Origin: Henckelia pumila
Lineage: Eukaryota; Streptophyta; Magnoliopsida; Lamiales; Gesneriaceae
Assembly (NCBI RefSeq): GCF_033568475.1
Contig: NW_027331833.1
Location: 1,240,001-1,304,000 of the forward strand
Length of the DNA stretch: 64,000 nt
Direction: 5' to 3'
Positions within the stretch are counted from its first letter, which is position 1; each line of letters begins with the position of its first letter. A program made the translations under genes and the position numbers. The notes under the pieces were generated by a model. That model ran no database searches, was not told the origin of the DNA, and was given only the letters and a program-made list of their open reading frames with translations. This document shows positions 1 to 11,800 of this stretch, one piece after another.

Positions 1-49
1 CAATTCATTCACACCTTGACCAGAATTCCTTTGGGGGAAGTTTACATTA

Positions 50-2377
50 GAGCATGTACAAGGATGTGAGGAAGTTGGTGTGGTCATGTTAGTAACTTGA
101 TCGCATGATGATGTCAGCGTTGATGACTTCATTGCATGTTTGTACAGTGGTGTGGTGATGTTGTAGTGGTGATGTTGAAATATTATTTTTTAATTTATTA
201 AACAATAATTTTTAAACATAATAAAAATATAATTAACAAATTAAAAATATACATAATTAAATTTAATAATTACATAATAAAAATGCACATAAATATAACA
301 AATTAAAAAACATTGTATAAAAATACCGATAAAAAAAATTTAAAATTACAAAATATTCCAAACTAAAAAGCACACAAGAAAAAATGTACATCAATTAAAA
401 TTAAGCACAAAATATTCCAAACTAAAAAGCACATAAGAAAAAAAGGTACATCAATTAAAATTAACACAAGTAAATAAAAGTGGACAAGTTCCACTATGCA
501 TCCCCATGTAAATTCCAAATATGTTCGATCAGGTCTTTTTGAAGATTGTGGTGCAATTCTCGGTTTTGAATACTGACACAACGTTCTAAAAAGGCGTTGA
601 ACTCTACAGTAGGATCTCTTGAAAGGACAACTTTTGGTGGCACATGTTCATCATCTCTAGTTGAAAAATCGTGATCTTCGAGTATATCCTCTCTTTCGTC
701 CTCCACAATCATGTTATGTAGAATGATACATATTTTCATTATATAATCTAGATCAATTGGATCCCACAAGCGAGATGAACCTCTCACTATATACCAGCGT
801 GCTTGGAGTACACCAAATGCTCGCTCAACATCTTTTCTCACCCCCTCTTGATATTGTATAAAAAAATCCTATGTTTTTGCGAGAGGGGTCGAGAGATAGT
901 TTTGACAAAGGCAGCCCAAGATGGATAAATACCGTCGGCGAGATAGTATCCCATGTTGTATTCATTCTCGTTCACCTCAAACTGAACTGGAGGGGCTTCT
1001 CCCTTTGCAAGATTTAAGAACAAGTTGGACCTCTCGAGTACGTTGATGTCGTTGTTGCATCCTGATACGCCGAAATATGCATGAAAAATCCATAATCTTT
1101 TGATGCAACCTCTTGTAGTATGATTGAAAGTTCTTTTTGATGTCCACTTTGATATTGCCCTGCCCAAGCTGCCGGACAATTTTTCCAAGCCCAATGCATG
1201 CAATCAATGCTTCCAAGCATCCCGGGAAATCCTCTTCTAGCATTTTCAGCATTTAGCCGAGCAACGTCCTCAGATGTTGGTTGCCTCAAATATTGTTCAG
1301 AAAATATCTCATGCATCCCCCTGCAAAATGTTTTCAAACACTCCAGTGCTGTCGATGCACCTATCCTCAAATATTCATCAACAGCATCGCCTGCAACATC
1401 ATATGTAAGCATCCGAACAGCAGCCGTAACCTTTTGTAGTGATGACAACCCGAGTTTACCGGTTGCGTCCCTCCGTTGGACAAAGTAAGGTACATTGGTC
1501 TGTAGAGCTTCCATAATTCTCAAAAACAAAGGTCTTCTCATACGGAATCGCCTTCGAAAATCATGCTCGTTGTAGACGGGACTGTCGGCGAAGTAATCTT
1601 TAAATAATCTTCGAGCCCCGGCAACACGTTCTCGATTTTTTTATTTCCGTTTGTAGCCACGTACGCGACTTGACTCCCCCGATTGAAGCGTACAAACGTT
1701 CATTATTAATTTCTGGGTTATTGAACGTGGTGGGGAGATAAAGTCGTCCATCATCGGATCATGTGACATAATTTCATCGTCCGATGATGAAGAACTCATG
1801 TATGCCATGAAAAATATTGAAGATTTAGTGTGTGAATATGTTTAAACAAAGTGGAGAATGTGTAAATGAAATGAAAATGAGTATATTTATAGAAAATTTC
1901 ATGAATTTTGAAAATTATGGCCGTTTGTACTTTTTCAGAATATTTTTAAAAAAAAAATCGAAATTTTTTAAATTTTTTTTTTGAATTATTAATAATTTTT
2001 ATGAAAAAAATCAGACTGAAATTGATTTGGCCGTTGATCTTCAACGACCAAATCATCCCAGCCCTTCTTTTTTTTTTTGTTCCGTTTTTCTTTTCTTTTT
2101 TTTTTTAAATAAAAGGGCCAAATTTTTCTTGCCCTTTATTTATCAACGGCCAGATAATCTGGCCGTTGATTTATTTAATTTTTTTTTTATTAATTGGTGG
2201 GCCCCGCATTAAAAAAAGTTAAAAAAATAAAAGAAAACCAATAATGATGTAAAAAAAAAATTAAAAAAAATTAAAAATGGATGGGTTTGACCGCGGCACG
2301 GGACCCACCACTTGATCGCACGCGGATAACATCCGCGTGCGATTTCCTCGCCGGGGGCGATCAAGTTGGACATGCTC
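50..2377 (-). mobile_element. PIF/Harbinger DNA transposon, decayed
   Basis: The element is bounded by short terminal inverted repeats (GAGCATGTACAAGG at the left; GAGCATGTCCAACTTG as the reverse complement of the right end). A TTA duplication sits on each side (47-49 and 2378-2380), the PIF/Harbinger target signature. About 2.3 kb lies between the ends. The minus strand carries a HARBI1-like nuclease transposase; 1820-2350 is AT-rich with poly-T runs. I see no Myb-like second ORF, which autonomous PIF/Harbinger elements normally carry, so this copy probably depended on others for movement. Confidence 0.9.
494..1808 (-). pseudogene. Harbinger transposase (HARBI1-like nuclease), frameshifted
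   Basis: The likely start is the ATG at 1808 (MAYMSSSSSDDE). The body follows in pieces lying in different frames. One (1541 down to about 1110) has RRPLFLRIMEAL and GFPGMLGSIDCMHW, holding the first catalytic Asp. The next (about 1115-840) has GCNNDINVLERS with the second Asp and NMGYYLADGIYPSWAAFVK. The last (841-494) has RKDVERAFGVLQARW with the catalytic Glu and CIILHNMIVEDER. All three DDE residues are therefore present but spread over at least three frames, with further frame loss near 1560-1700. It cannot encode one continuous enzyme as it stands. The family assignment is firm. Confidence 0.88.
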
Positions 2378-2380
2378 TTA

Positions 2381-3264
2381 CTCTGGAAACATGCTCACAT
2401 GTATTTTTGGGATATTTTATCAAAAAAGGCCCGCGACCTTAATTATGGGCATTAATTACTGATTCACATTTCCCGTGTATCGAAGATCGCGACTAATTAA
2501 TCCCTCGATCCACTGTTATACCTCTTAATCCAGTCATTACCCTCCTAACCATCTCCCCGCGTTTAAACACCACCGCCCAACCAGAATAGAGGGTGTCCAG
2601 CACGTGCCCCATTACGAGTGGTGAACAGAAACCTCATCGCAATTAAAGGCGAGCTAAAATCTAGACCGTCGGCTACATTAAATCTAAGTAAATGTTGACC
2701 GGACTCAGTGACGTACGGTTGAGATCTTATTTGGTGGGCTAAAATGCAACACTAGATTTTTAGCCCCAACGCGTCTTTCCAGGCTGGCTTTCACAATCCT
2801 CATCCTCCATCGAGTTCTTGGTCCTACCACCCATTCAATATTCAGATGCCAAAATATTATTCCTTTGTTCAGTAAAAAACACAATAATAATACATATTAT
2901 TTTTGTTTATTTTTTTGACTGTTTGTTCTATAATACATATCATATGCTGAATTATATATATAATTATTATTTTATATATAATAATAAAACAATAATGGAC
3001 ATAGACATGTCGGAATCAAGTCTTGCATGTGTATATAATATTAGGTTTAATAAGGCAAGTGGGCAATCCCTCTTTTTCGCTAGTTTAGTTAAAATATCTA
3101 TTTCAATTAAATTTTAAATCAAATAATAATATATTATAAGAAACTGAACTAAACTAAATAAACAAAAAAGAGTTGGCCAAACCAAAAAGTTTAGTTTTAT
3201 TCATTCCAATACTTTTTACTCGTCCCCTCCATATCACACCTCCTCAAAATCCCACCAAATCGCC
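2381..3264. other. Intergenic region upstream of the GATL gene
   Basis: This stretch is AT-rich and includes long TA/AT-rich tracts near 2940-3000. The last 80 bases before the ATG are pyrimidine- and CA-rich, as in a plant 5' leader. I could not fix a convincing TATA box. I see no other gene. Confidence 0.5.
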
Positions 3265-4302
3265 ATGCCAACCGATCTCCGTCACCTAGCCACCGCGGTC
3301 GCCGCCGTCCTCCTCCCTCTCCTTCTCCTCCCTCCGCTCTCTGCCGCCGCCGCATCCGGTCATCAACAATTCCGTGAAGCTCCCGCATTCCGCAACGGAG
3401 TCTCATGCCCGCCGCCGAATGACAACTCCTCCACAATACATATAGCCATGACTTTAGACTACGCCACCCCTTACCTCCGTGGCTCCATCGCCGCCGTGCT
3501 CTCCGTCCTCCAGCACTCCTCGTGCCCGGAGAACACCGTCTTCCACTTCCTGGCGACGCCCGACCACCGCTACAACCTCCTCAGGACCATCATCTCCACC
3601 TTCCCATACCTCCGCTTCCGCCTCTACTCCTTCAATCCCACCACCGTCAACCACCTCATCTCCTCCTCCATCCGCCGCGCCCTGGACGAGCCCCTAAACT
3701 ACGCCCGAATCTACCTCGCCGACCTCCTCCCCTCCTCCGTCACCCGCATTATCTACCTCGACTCCGACCTCATAGTAATCGACGACATTGCCAAGCTCTG
3801 GCAAATCAACCTCAACTCCCACGTCCTCGGAGCCCCCGAATACTGCCACGCGAACTTCAGCCACTACTTCACCTCCAAATTCTGGTCCAACCCATCATTC
3901 TCCGCCACTTTCAGAAGAAGATCCCCTTGCTACTTCAACACCGGAGTAATGGTGATCGATCTAACCAGATGGAGAAACCACGGCTTCACCAAGAAACTAG
4001 AGTATTGGATGAAAATACAGAAAAGATACAGAATCTACGAATTGGGGTCCCTGCCGCCATTTCTACTGGTTTTCGCCGGTAATGTTGAAGGAGTGGAGCA
4101 CCGGTGGAACCAACACGGGCTGGGCGGTGATAATCTTGAAGGTTTATGCAGAGATCTGCATCCGGGTCCAGTGAGCCTGCTGCACTGGAGTGGAAAGGGG
4201 AAGCCATGGTTGAGGCTGGATGCAAAGAGACCCTGTACATTAGACAATCTTTGGGCACCCTACGATTTGTTTAAACATCAATATTTATTTTCTGATATCT
4301 GA
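3265..4302 (+). CDS. GATL: Galacturonosyltransferase-like (GATL) glycosyltransferase, family GT8
   Basis: A 345-residue protein in one exon, the usual size for plant GATL proteins such as PARVUS/GATL1. Residues 1-30 are hydrophobic and Ala/Leu-rich, consistent with a Golgi signal or anchor. The GT8 domain starts near 57 (IHIAMTLD). It contains [16 protein letters not shown] (80-95), [13 protein letters not shown] (145-156) and the metal- and nucleotide-sugar-binding DxD motif in YLDSDLIV (D166, D168). Further marks are [12 protein letters not shown] (222-233), [15 protein letters not shown] (258-272), [12 protein letters not shown] (279-290) and HWSGKGKPW (307-315). Family members act on cell-wall pectin or the xylan end sequence in the Golgi; which one applies here cannot be read from sequence. 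The first two thirds have strong C in third positions, so long shadow frames run through it. The start is the first ATG after an in-frame CA-rich leader. Confidence 0.95.
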   Translation: MPTDLRHLATAVAAVLLPLLLLPPLSAAAASGHQQFREAPAFRNGVSCPPPNDNSSTIHIAMTLDYATPYLRGSIAAVLSVLQHSSCPENTVFHFLATPDHRYNLLRTIISTFPYLRFRLYSFNPTTVNHLISSSIRRALDEPLNYARIYLADLLPSSVTRIIYLDSDLIVIDDIAKLWQINLNSHVLGAPEYCHANFSHYFTSKFWSNPSFSATFRRRSPCYFNTGVMVIDLTRWRNHGFTKKLEYWMKIQKRYRIYELGSLPPFLLVFAGNVEGVEHRWNQHGLGGDNLEGLCRDLHPGPVSLLHWSGKGKPWLRLDAKRPCTLDNLWAPYDLFKHQYLFSDI

Positions 4303-5058
4303 TAATAATTGGTATTGGTATTTTTCCTTGATAAAAAAAAAAAAAAATTCATATTCTTGTTGCTAAATCGATCATGGGATGGCCCATATCCATTAATGAA
4401 ATTAAAGTGTGAGTGAGACGGGGACTGGCAGGAAAAGGACAAAGAGTGGGAGGATATCATGACGTGGCATGAGGGTCGACATTGGAATTCGCGGCGGCGA
4501 CGGTGGTGAGGATGGGAGGTTCAGCCGTGACGGGCGGCGGTGGATGATAAAATCTATGTATAGTACTTGTGGAAGTTGTCGGATTATAGAAGATTGGAAG
4601 ATTATCACTTAGCTGTCAAAGTTATCCTGGCATTTGTGGATGATGATCTATTAACGCGTACAAATTTTATACGCGTAATCCATATGTTTCTATACTTGCA
4701 TACCCATACTGCCTTGGTGATCTTTTATTTACGTTTTTAGGGGGGAAAAGTTGGAATAAAAACAAAACAAAACAAAATGCATTGTGTTTGTAATTTTTAT
4801 TTATTATTATTATTATTATTTTTGTTCATAGTGATGCACTTGCGATTTGTTCATAATTATGTAGATATTAATCTTTATTCTCGTTTCAATATTGCAGATA
4901 ATTATTGTTCATAGTGACACACTTGCGATTTTTTATTGGGCCACGTGAATATCCAATTAACATGATATAAAGCTGATAAAATTTATTGGGCCAAAAGAAG
5001 ACAAGTTCATGAGGCCAATTCACTAGGCCTATATTTAATACTGTGACCATATATGTAG
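4303..5058. other. Intergenic, 3' side of GATL
   Basis: It holds the likely GATL 3' UTR, including a poly-A-rich stretch at 4330-4350. A short GC-richer patch at 4440-4550 is followed by AT-rich DNA with a (TTA)n tract near 4798-4820. No gene is recognisable. Confidence 0.5.
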
Positions 5059-5066
5059 CCTGTGGG

Positions 5067-5649
5067 TAAAGACGGCCCGGCCTGTCCGAACTTGTGATCC
5101 AATTGGGTTGGTCTGTTTAGGTCCGCGTCCAAAGGAGCCGTTAAAACCCCAGCGTGTCTCGTCACGTCGCGGATTTCGGGCTAGACGGGCCAAAAATAAT
5201 AAAAAAATAATAAAAAATGCAAAAAACAAAATTAGTATTTTTGATTAAAACAATATATTAACATTGTCACACAATAACAAATAATAAATGTCATAATCAA
5301 ATAAATCATATAAAATTTTGATATTAACTATTATATTTTGTATAAAAATCACATACTCAAATAATATGAATAACATTAGATATTTTGTATAAGATATTAA
5401 AAACACATCAAATAATAGTTATAAATATTCAAAAAAACATAATTAAAAAAATAAGTGTTTTTAGGTCATAATTTTAAATAAATGAAAATTTTTAATTTTT
5501 AAAATAACTGGTCGGTCGACCAGCCCTAGCCTGCCCCGTGCTCATTTAGGCCCGCCTCCAAACGAGCTAGTAAAACCATAACCCAACCCATCAATTTCTC
5601 ATGACGGGACGGGCTGGCCCGACAGGCCTGGCCCGTTTAGACAACTCTA
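5067..5649. mobile_element. hAT-like non-autonomous element
   Basis: GC-rich ends built on GGCCCGGCC-type motifs enclose an AT-rich middle. The right end reads TAGAGTTGTCTAAACGGGCC as reverse complement; the left end (TAAAGACGGCCCGGCC) matches it after a small loss. An exact 8-bp direct repeat, CCTGTGGG, flanks it at 5059-5066 and 5650-5657, the hAT target-duplication size. It carries no transposase. Confidence 0.75.
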
Positions 5650-5657
5650 CCTGTGGG

Positions 5658-6885
5658 CGAGCACCACATTAATCAAATAAACTGTATAAGAAAAGTCTTG
5701 TGCGACGCTGACATGCTTGCCCATAAAAGTATTGGTTAGATGAATTGAACTCCTAACAATTGGACAAACACTCATCTACTCTAACTCGAACATCTCCTTG
5801 AGAGCATACCACACAATTTCTACTCATGTATATATAGACAGGGGAGGAAACTGTACAAATATAGTAACACGACGAGTTGAGACGAGTCTGATCGAACTTG
5901 AGATCCACCTCACCTCGTCTCGCATCATTTTTAGCCTATCCCCAAAACTTGGGTTGAACCCATGAAACCATTGAACATTAAACGTGTTTTTCAATTCTAG
6001 GAATTACACGACCAAAAAATTTCAAAATTAGTTAATTAATCAAAATTAAATCGCAACCATAACATTTTAATAATGAGCTGCAAAAAACTTCAAAATAAAT
6101 AAATAATAATAATAAGCTGCAAAAAATAGAGATGTTTATTACAAGTTACAACCTAGCTATTTATACCATTTTAAAAGAAACATAATTTGAGAACTCATGT
6201 AGGTATGGCAATACTGTGAATTAAAGTTAGATATTATTGCATTCATTATGGTATAAAATATAACTAAATTATCATCAATGTATACACACACTGTTAATCA
6301 AAGTTAAAGCCCTAATGCTAACCAACTTTTAGTAGTTTGTGAAACTTTTTCATAGTTCCAAAAATGTCCTTAACTATTCAATTCCATACAAATATCTTTT
6401 CATCCTATCTTTTATCTCATATATATTATTTCAATTTAAAAAATTGTTAACTTTAATTTTAATTTTTTTAAAAAACATTTTTTTGCTATATCTTTTATGG
6501 ATATCCATAATGCGCGCGCTACATATATATACTGCACATCATACATACATATATATCTGTGTGTGTGCATGCACATGCTTTTAGATATGTTGACATGGTC
6601 TTAGCTTAGTTCATCGTTCATTTGATTTGTTTAGACTCGTTCAAATGAGACAATTTAATACGAAGTCTAATTTAAAACCGATTGATTATCATTCCTGAAT
6701 CATTATCAACTCTCCAGGAAATCAATTATCTATCTGTATCCAAGTCTTCAAATTCATCGAGCAATATTTTATTTTATTTAGGCATATTTCCGTAGTTCCA
6801 TCGTCAATATTGTTGTAAAGCTGTTTGATATTGTTTATAATTATTGTCAAATGAAACGTTTGTTTTCCGAATTTCTTTCAGATTG
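5658..6885. other. Intergenic AT-rich DNA
   Basis: Nothing convincing was found here. Short TA and TG/CA microsatellite tracts lie at 6525-6575. Open frames are short and of random composition. Confidence 0.4.
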
Positions 6886-6886
6886 C

Positions 6887-7184
6887 GTTTGGATTGAAGG
6901 ATTTTAAATCGATGGATTTCGATTGTATTTTATGATTAACAATGAAACAATGGATCACATGCATTTTAAATATATGCACTATTATTTACATATTAGTTAT
7001 CTGAAGTAAAATGTATTTCAAATGATTTCATTATTGGATGAACTTGAAATCCATCGTAATTAACATAAAATACTACGTGGACATGAAAAGAGTGAATTTG
7101 AAATTTATGATTTAAACACAAAAATACATTTGAATATATTGAAATCAATGGTTTTGAAATCCTTCAATCCAAACACAAAAGTGT
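6887..7184. mobile_element. Foldback element with GTTTGGATTGAAGGATTT ends
   Basis: The sequence GTTTGGATTGAAGGATTT at the left is repeated inverted at the right end (about 7155-7182), with looser pairing inward. I found no clear target duplication, so the borders are approximate. Related, more degraded sequence follows to about 7900 and recurs near 21083-21312 and 50290-51010. Confidence 0.5.
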
Positions 7185-8201
7185 ATTTTGTTCCATGATT
7201 TCATGAAATTTGGAGGATTTCGAATTAAAAATCTCTTCGAGTGTTTGATAAAAGATGAGTGTCTTTTGTGAGATTGATATCTTCTTAGGTGATATAACTA
7301 AACGAAATCCTAGCAAAAATGAAAAGGAATGAGATTTTTTAGGATTTAGGTTATATAAATAAAATAATTTTTTGTAACTTTCGAAACTTACAAAATATCA
7401 TTTTCTCAAAAATCAATACAATTAATTCGCACACATTTCCTCTCAAAAATAAATTAAATTCACACACGTGTTATCATACATTTGAAAAAATGTTTTAAAA
7501 TCGATTATTTTAAAAATTGTGTAAATTCTTTAATTTTCTTTTGGACCTCAATAATTTTTAAATATTTAAACTTTATTTATCATAGTTTTGATAGCTATAT
7601 CTCAATTTATTTTTTATGAAATTTTTTTTTTATTGAAAAATTTATTTTATAAAAAATATTTTTTCCTCACGTTTATAAATCATTTTTCTTGTGTATAATA
7701 TATAAACGTACACTATATGAGTATTAAATTTTATTAATAAAGAAGAGATTTAAAAATAATAAGTAAAACAAATTCTTTTTAATATCAAATGATATCGATT
7801 AACTCTCAAATTCAATTCTTAAATAACATTAACCAAACTTCATAATGGAAATATGGAATTCTAAATCCATGGATTTAAAATCCAAGAATTAATTTCTAGC
7901 GCCTTTATTATCAATATTCAATGTCGAGGAGGTTACAACCGTATGAAACTAAGACTCACATCGTCTAATTTAGAAGTTACATTAGTTTAATCATTTAATA
8001 ATTACGACTGCTGCTCAAATTAAATGTGATTAGTATCACAAGTAATACTGAAAAATTGAAATGTATATATATATATATTGACATTTTTCATTCAGCATGT
8101 CCTTATATGATATTAAATTTAATGTATAGAAAATCGATCGAATTTTTTTAGAAATATGCTCTCGCGAGTCTCGTCTTTCGAAATATACACATTCGAAAAA
8201 A

Positions 8202-8364
8202 TGGTTTAGTACATACCACCCGCAGGGCACTACCTTACGGGTGACGTGTAACCCCATGATTGGTCAAAATTAGTGGGTCCCACGTGAGATCCATTGATTT
8301 TAACCAATCATGAGCCGCCACGTGACCCACAGGATAGTACCCTGCGGGTAGCATCTACTCAACC
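8202..8364. mobile_element. Short foldback MITE upstream of STN7
   Basis: Two arms of about 75 bases pair with each other around a loop of roughly 15 bases; the outer arms share CCCGCAGGG, and CATGATTGGT lies further in. An exact 8-bp direct repeat, CGAAAAAA, flanks it (8194-8201 and 8365-8372). The element carries two CACGTG hexamers (8281-8286 and 8319-8324), about 0.5 kb upstream of the STN7 start codon. The superfamily is hAT or Mutator; the 8-bp duplication slightly favours hAT. Confidence 0.8.
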
Positions 8365-8829
8365 CGAAAAAACTTTGTATTAAATCAGTAGTACCTAATT
8401 TTCATAAAATTCATGCTGCAATTTTATACTCGGAAATATTATATTTATTTCACTAAGTTATTTATTTTTTAATCAACTTTTTGAATTTTTTTTCTGTGTA
8501 ATCGAGTTGTTGGTCCTCTTTGCCAAACAAATATTGGGTTGGGCTCGGTCCACTGTTTTCAGTAACCCAAATATTTGGACATTGATAGCCCAACAAGGAA
8601 GATGATTACGTGTCACTTGTGGTTTATATTACTTTCCCATCCCAATGAAAACCCCTCACAACCACAAAAAATACCTGAATTAACCGTCATTGAAAAAAAA
8701 ATACATTAATTAATGAAAAATAATCCAAGCAAACGCCAGCTTCCGCAGGCAATCAAAGAATTCCTATGATTTCCCAGTTTGATGTTTGATTGATTTTTTC
8801 AGACGAAACCGCTGATTCATTAGAGTTCG

Positions 8830-11800
8830 ATGGCTACTGTGGCCACTGGTGCTGGTGTTGGACTCGGGGGAGTGAAGCTTCAGCCCTTCAATACGAAACC
8901 CCTCTCTTCATTTCTTGGCAAGAAGCTAAATATCAAGCATCTTGCTAAATCAAGAGGAGCCGACAAGAGATTCTCCACTTCTAAGGCCAGGAATATAGTG
9001 ATTTTTGCTTCGGCGGGCGAAAGTTTCAATCTTGTTCATGATCTGTTTCTGGGTGTTGGAGTGGGACTCCCATGTACAGTAATGGAGTGTGGGGATATAA
9101 TCTACCGAAGCACTCTGCCCAAGTCAAATGGGATTGCGGTTACTGTTCCTGGGGTGATTTTAGCTCTGGGTACACTTTCTTATCTCTGGGCTACTCCTGG
9201 TGTGGCGCCTGGATTCTTTGATATGTTTTTTCTTGCTCCTGCGGAGAGAATCTTTAGGCCAACTTATAAGAAGGTCTCTGAAATGAGTGTTTTTTTTCCT
9301 TGTTTGATGAGTTTATGATTTATTGATTATGATTGTTTGTGGGTTTTGTGATTTTTGATTTGTGGATAAATCGCAGGATGACATTGTGTTGGGGAAGAAG
9401 TTAGGCGAGGGATCTTTTGGAGTGGTCTACAAAGCTTCAATGACTAAGAAGTCTTCAAAGGTTTTTAATTTGACAAATCTCTAGGAAACATTACAATTTC
9501 CCCCCTATATTTGTGTATGACATTCAGCTGAATAATTGTGCTTGAATTCCATTGTGATGTTTCTAATATGTGTGATATCGAGCCATGGATCATGTTAAGT
9601 TTTTGGTGAAAGACTTAGAAAAGTTATTTACTAATATTGCTCATGTTTTGTCCAAAGTATAATGATGTAGTCCTGAAAAAAGCTACTGAATATGGAGCCG
9701 TGGAGATATGGATGAACGAGCGGGTTCGAAGGGCCTGTGCTAATAGCTGTGCTGATTTTATATACGGCTTTCTTGAGGTTTCAGTTACTCCAGTATTTTT
9801 GCTCCGCAGCTTTGTAGTGTGACGTTGAATCTCAATTCAAAACTCTTTACACTTTATATTTCAGAGTTCTCCTAAGAAAGGTGCTGAATATTGGCTGCTA
9901 TGGAAGTTTGAAGGAGAATCCACGCTTGCTGATTTAATGCAGAGTAAAGAATTTCCTTACAATGTTGGTACCTTCTTGGACTATCTTTAAGAAATTATTA
10001 GAATGCGATGAGAAAATGGTCTCTTTGTGCCCCAACCCTTGGTTTATGGAACTTGTTCCGCCTATTGTGCTGTTGAATTAGTGTAGTTAGTAACTATGTG
10101 ACAGTATTCATTTCCATTCATCCCAGATCCATGGAATTCGTTTGGCTGGATAAAAACTTTGAATTATGAAATTCACATTTCCCAAAACTTAATCGGCTTC
10201 ATAGCCATTCCATTTGGCATGACCTTTGAGTTTTATGAGGCATTAATGTTGGTTGTAAATTGATTCCTGTCCACTAAAACTAAGAAACGTTAAGCATGTA
10301 GCCTCGTAAATTTCAAGTTATAGATGTTTATTCCTTGGTTTTTGATTGAATGCCACCTCTGCTGGTTGTAAAGAAAGTACAAAATCAATTTGAATGTGCC
10401 CCATTAGTTGTTTTTTTTATATCAGCTTCAGCAACGTTATATCGATGAATGGTAATATAAAGGTTGTGTGTAATCCTAATTACTATCTACTGGATGCTAC
10501 CATGGTGACTTTGAGAACCAGACATTCACGAACAAAAGATCACATGATTTTACTTTTGGTAGCTTTTGGACAAATTTGGTACGTTATGGCCTGCAAAGTA
10601 ACCAATGCGATAGTTTGTATCATACCAAGTAGCCGATGCAATACTTTTCTGGTCATGTTTAGACAATATTCTAGTCAGATTCTATGCTAGAATTGTCATA
10701 TTTTCAAGATCCTTCTAGAGTAAAGGGCAAATACGCGACAACGAACATAGTGCACAGTGACATATTTGTTAAAAATGTAGTTGCTTTAGTTCACGCCTGT
10801 GCATGGTTATGTCAAGCGACTTTGTTATCTACCCTCGTTGAGCTACATAGCGACATGATGTCATCCAGACTTGATTTGAAATCTCCCTCTAAATTTCCGC
10901 TGATGGTCACACTGTGGAAGTAGATCGAGTTGCATTTCCTTGACAATCCTTAATAACTCATTCCCCCCAGAAAATCACTCACATTCTGCACATTTCTTAT
11001 ATATGTACTGCAGTGTTGTTCAAGAGAAGATTTGACTTAGAACTAATAACTGTAACATGTGAAAGTATTCCATGTCTGCACTTCCGGAATGTGGAGTAAT
11101 TGCTGGAAAAAATAAAATGGACTTCTAGACTCAAAATATTATCTTCATCCCAGTTGCATTGACATTTGCAACCAAATGATCTATTGCCATTTTCAGGTGG
11201 AAGCATTGATTCTTGGAGAAGTTCTGGACACACCAAAGGGACTAGAAAGGGAAAATAGAATCATTCAGACAATTATGAGACAGCTCTTATTTGCATTGGA
11301 AGGTCTGCACTCTACGGGGATTGTCCATCGGGATATTAAGCCCCAAAATATCATCTTTTCTGAAGGTGACGGCACCATCACAATGATCTGCTCACGCTGG
11401 ATTTTTGCTAAAATATTCCTCTTTTACCGGAAATACTTTTCGTTAATGACAATATTGTGGCAGATTCTCGAACATTCAAAATCATAGATCTTGGAGCGGC
11501 CACAGATTTAAGAGTTGGTATCAATTACATCCCTAAGGAGTTCTTACTCGATCCAAGGTACCTTTCTTGAAACACAGGATTGGTTTCTGGTTATATTATC
11601 AGTTGTAGCCAGTTAGAAACAAAGGTCTGTGGCATGTATGTCTTTGTAATGATTGAAATAGGCAATTTTCATGGTTAAGTCTGATAATCTATCAAATCCA
11701 CTTAAAACCATTTGTACTGATAAAGGTAGATAACAATCTATCTGATCCTTCTTATATGAGGCGCTAACATTTACATTTAACGATTTATAGTTCAACGTAT

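Noticed and set aside
3479-4082. Pro-rich and basic open frames overlapping the GATL gene
   Set aside because: They are shadow frames created by the C-rich third positions of the GATL gene.
6887-7184. Resemblance of GTTTGGATTGAAGG to miR159 (TTTGGATTGAAGGGAGCTC)
   Set aside because: The match stops after about 13 bases, occurs at both ends as inverted repeats, and belongs to a dispersed repeat family.
10394-10923. Two open frames of about 80-98 residues inside STN7 intron 4
   Set aside because: No family features, and the flanking exons join cleanly without them.
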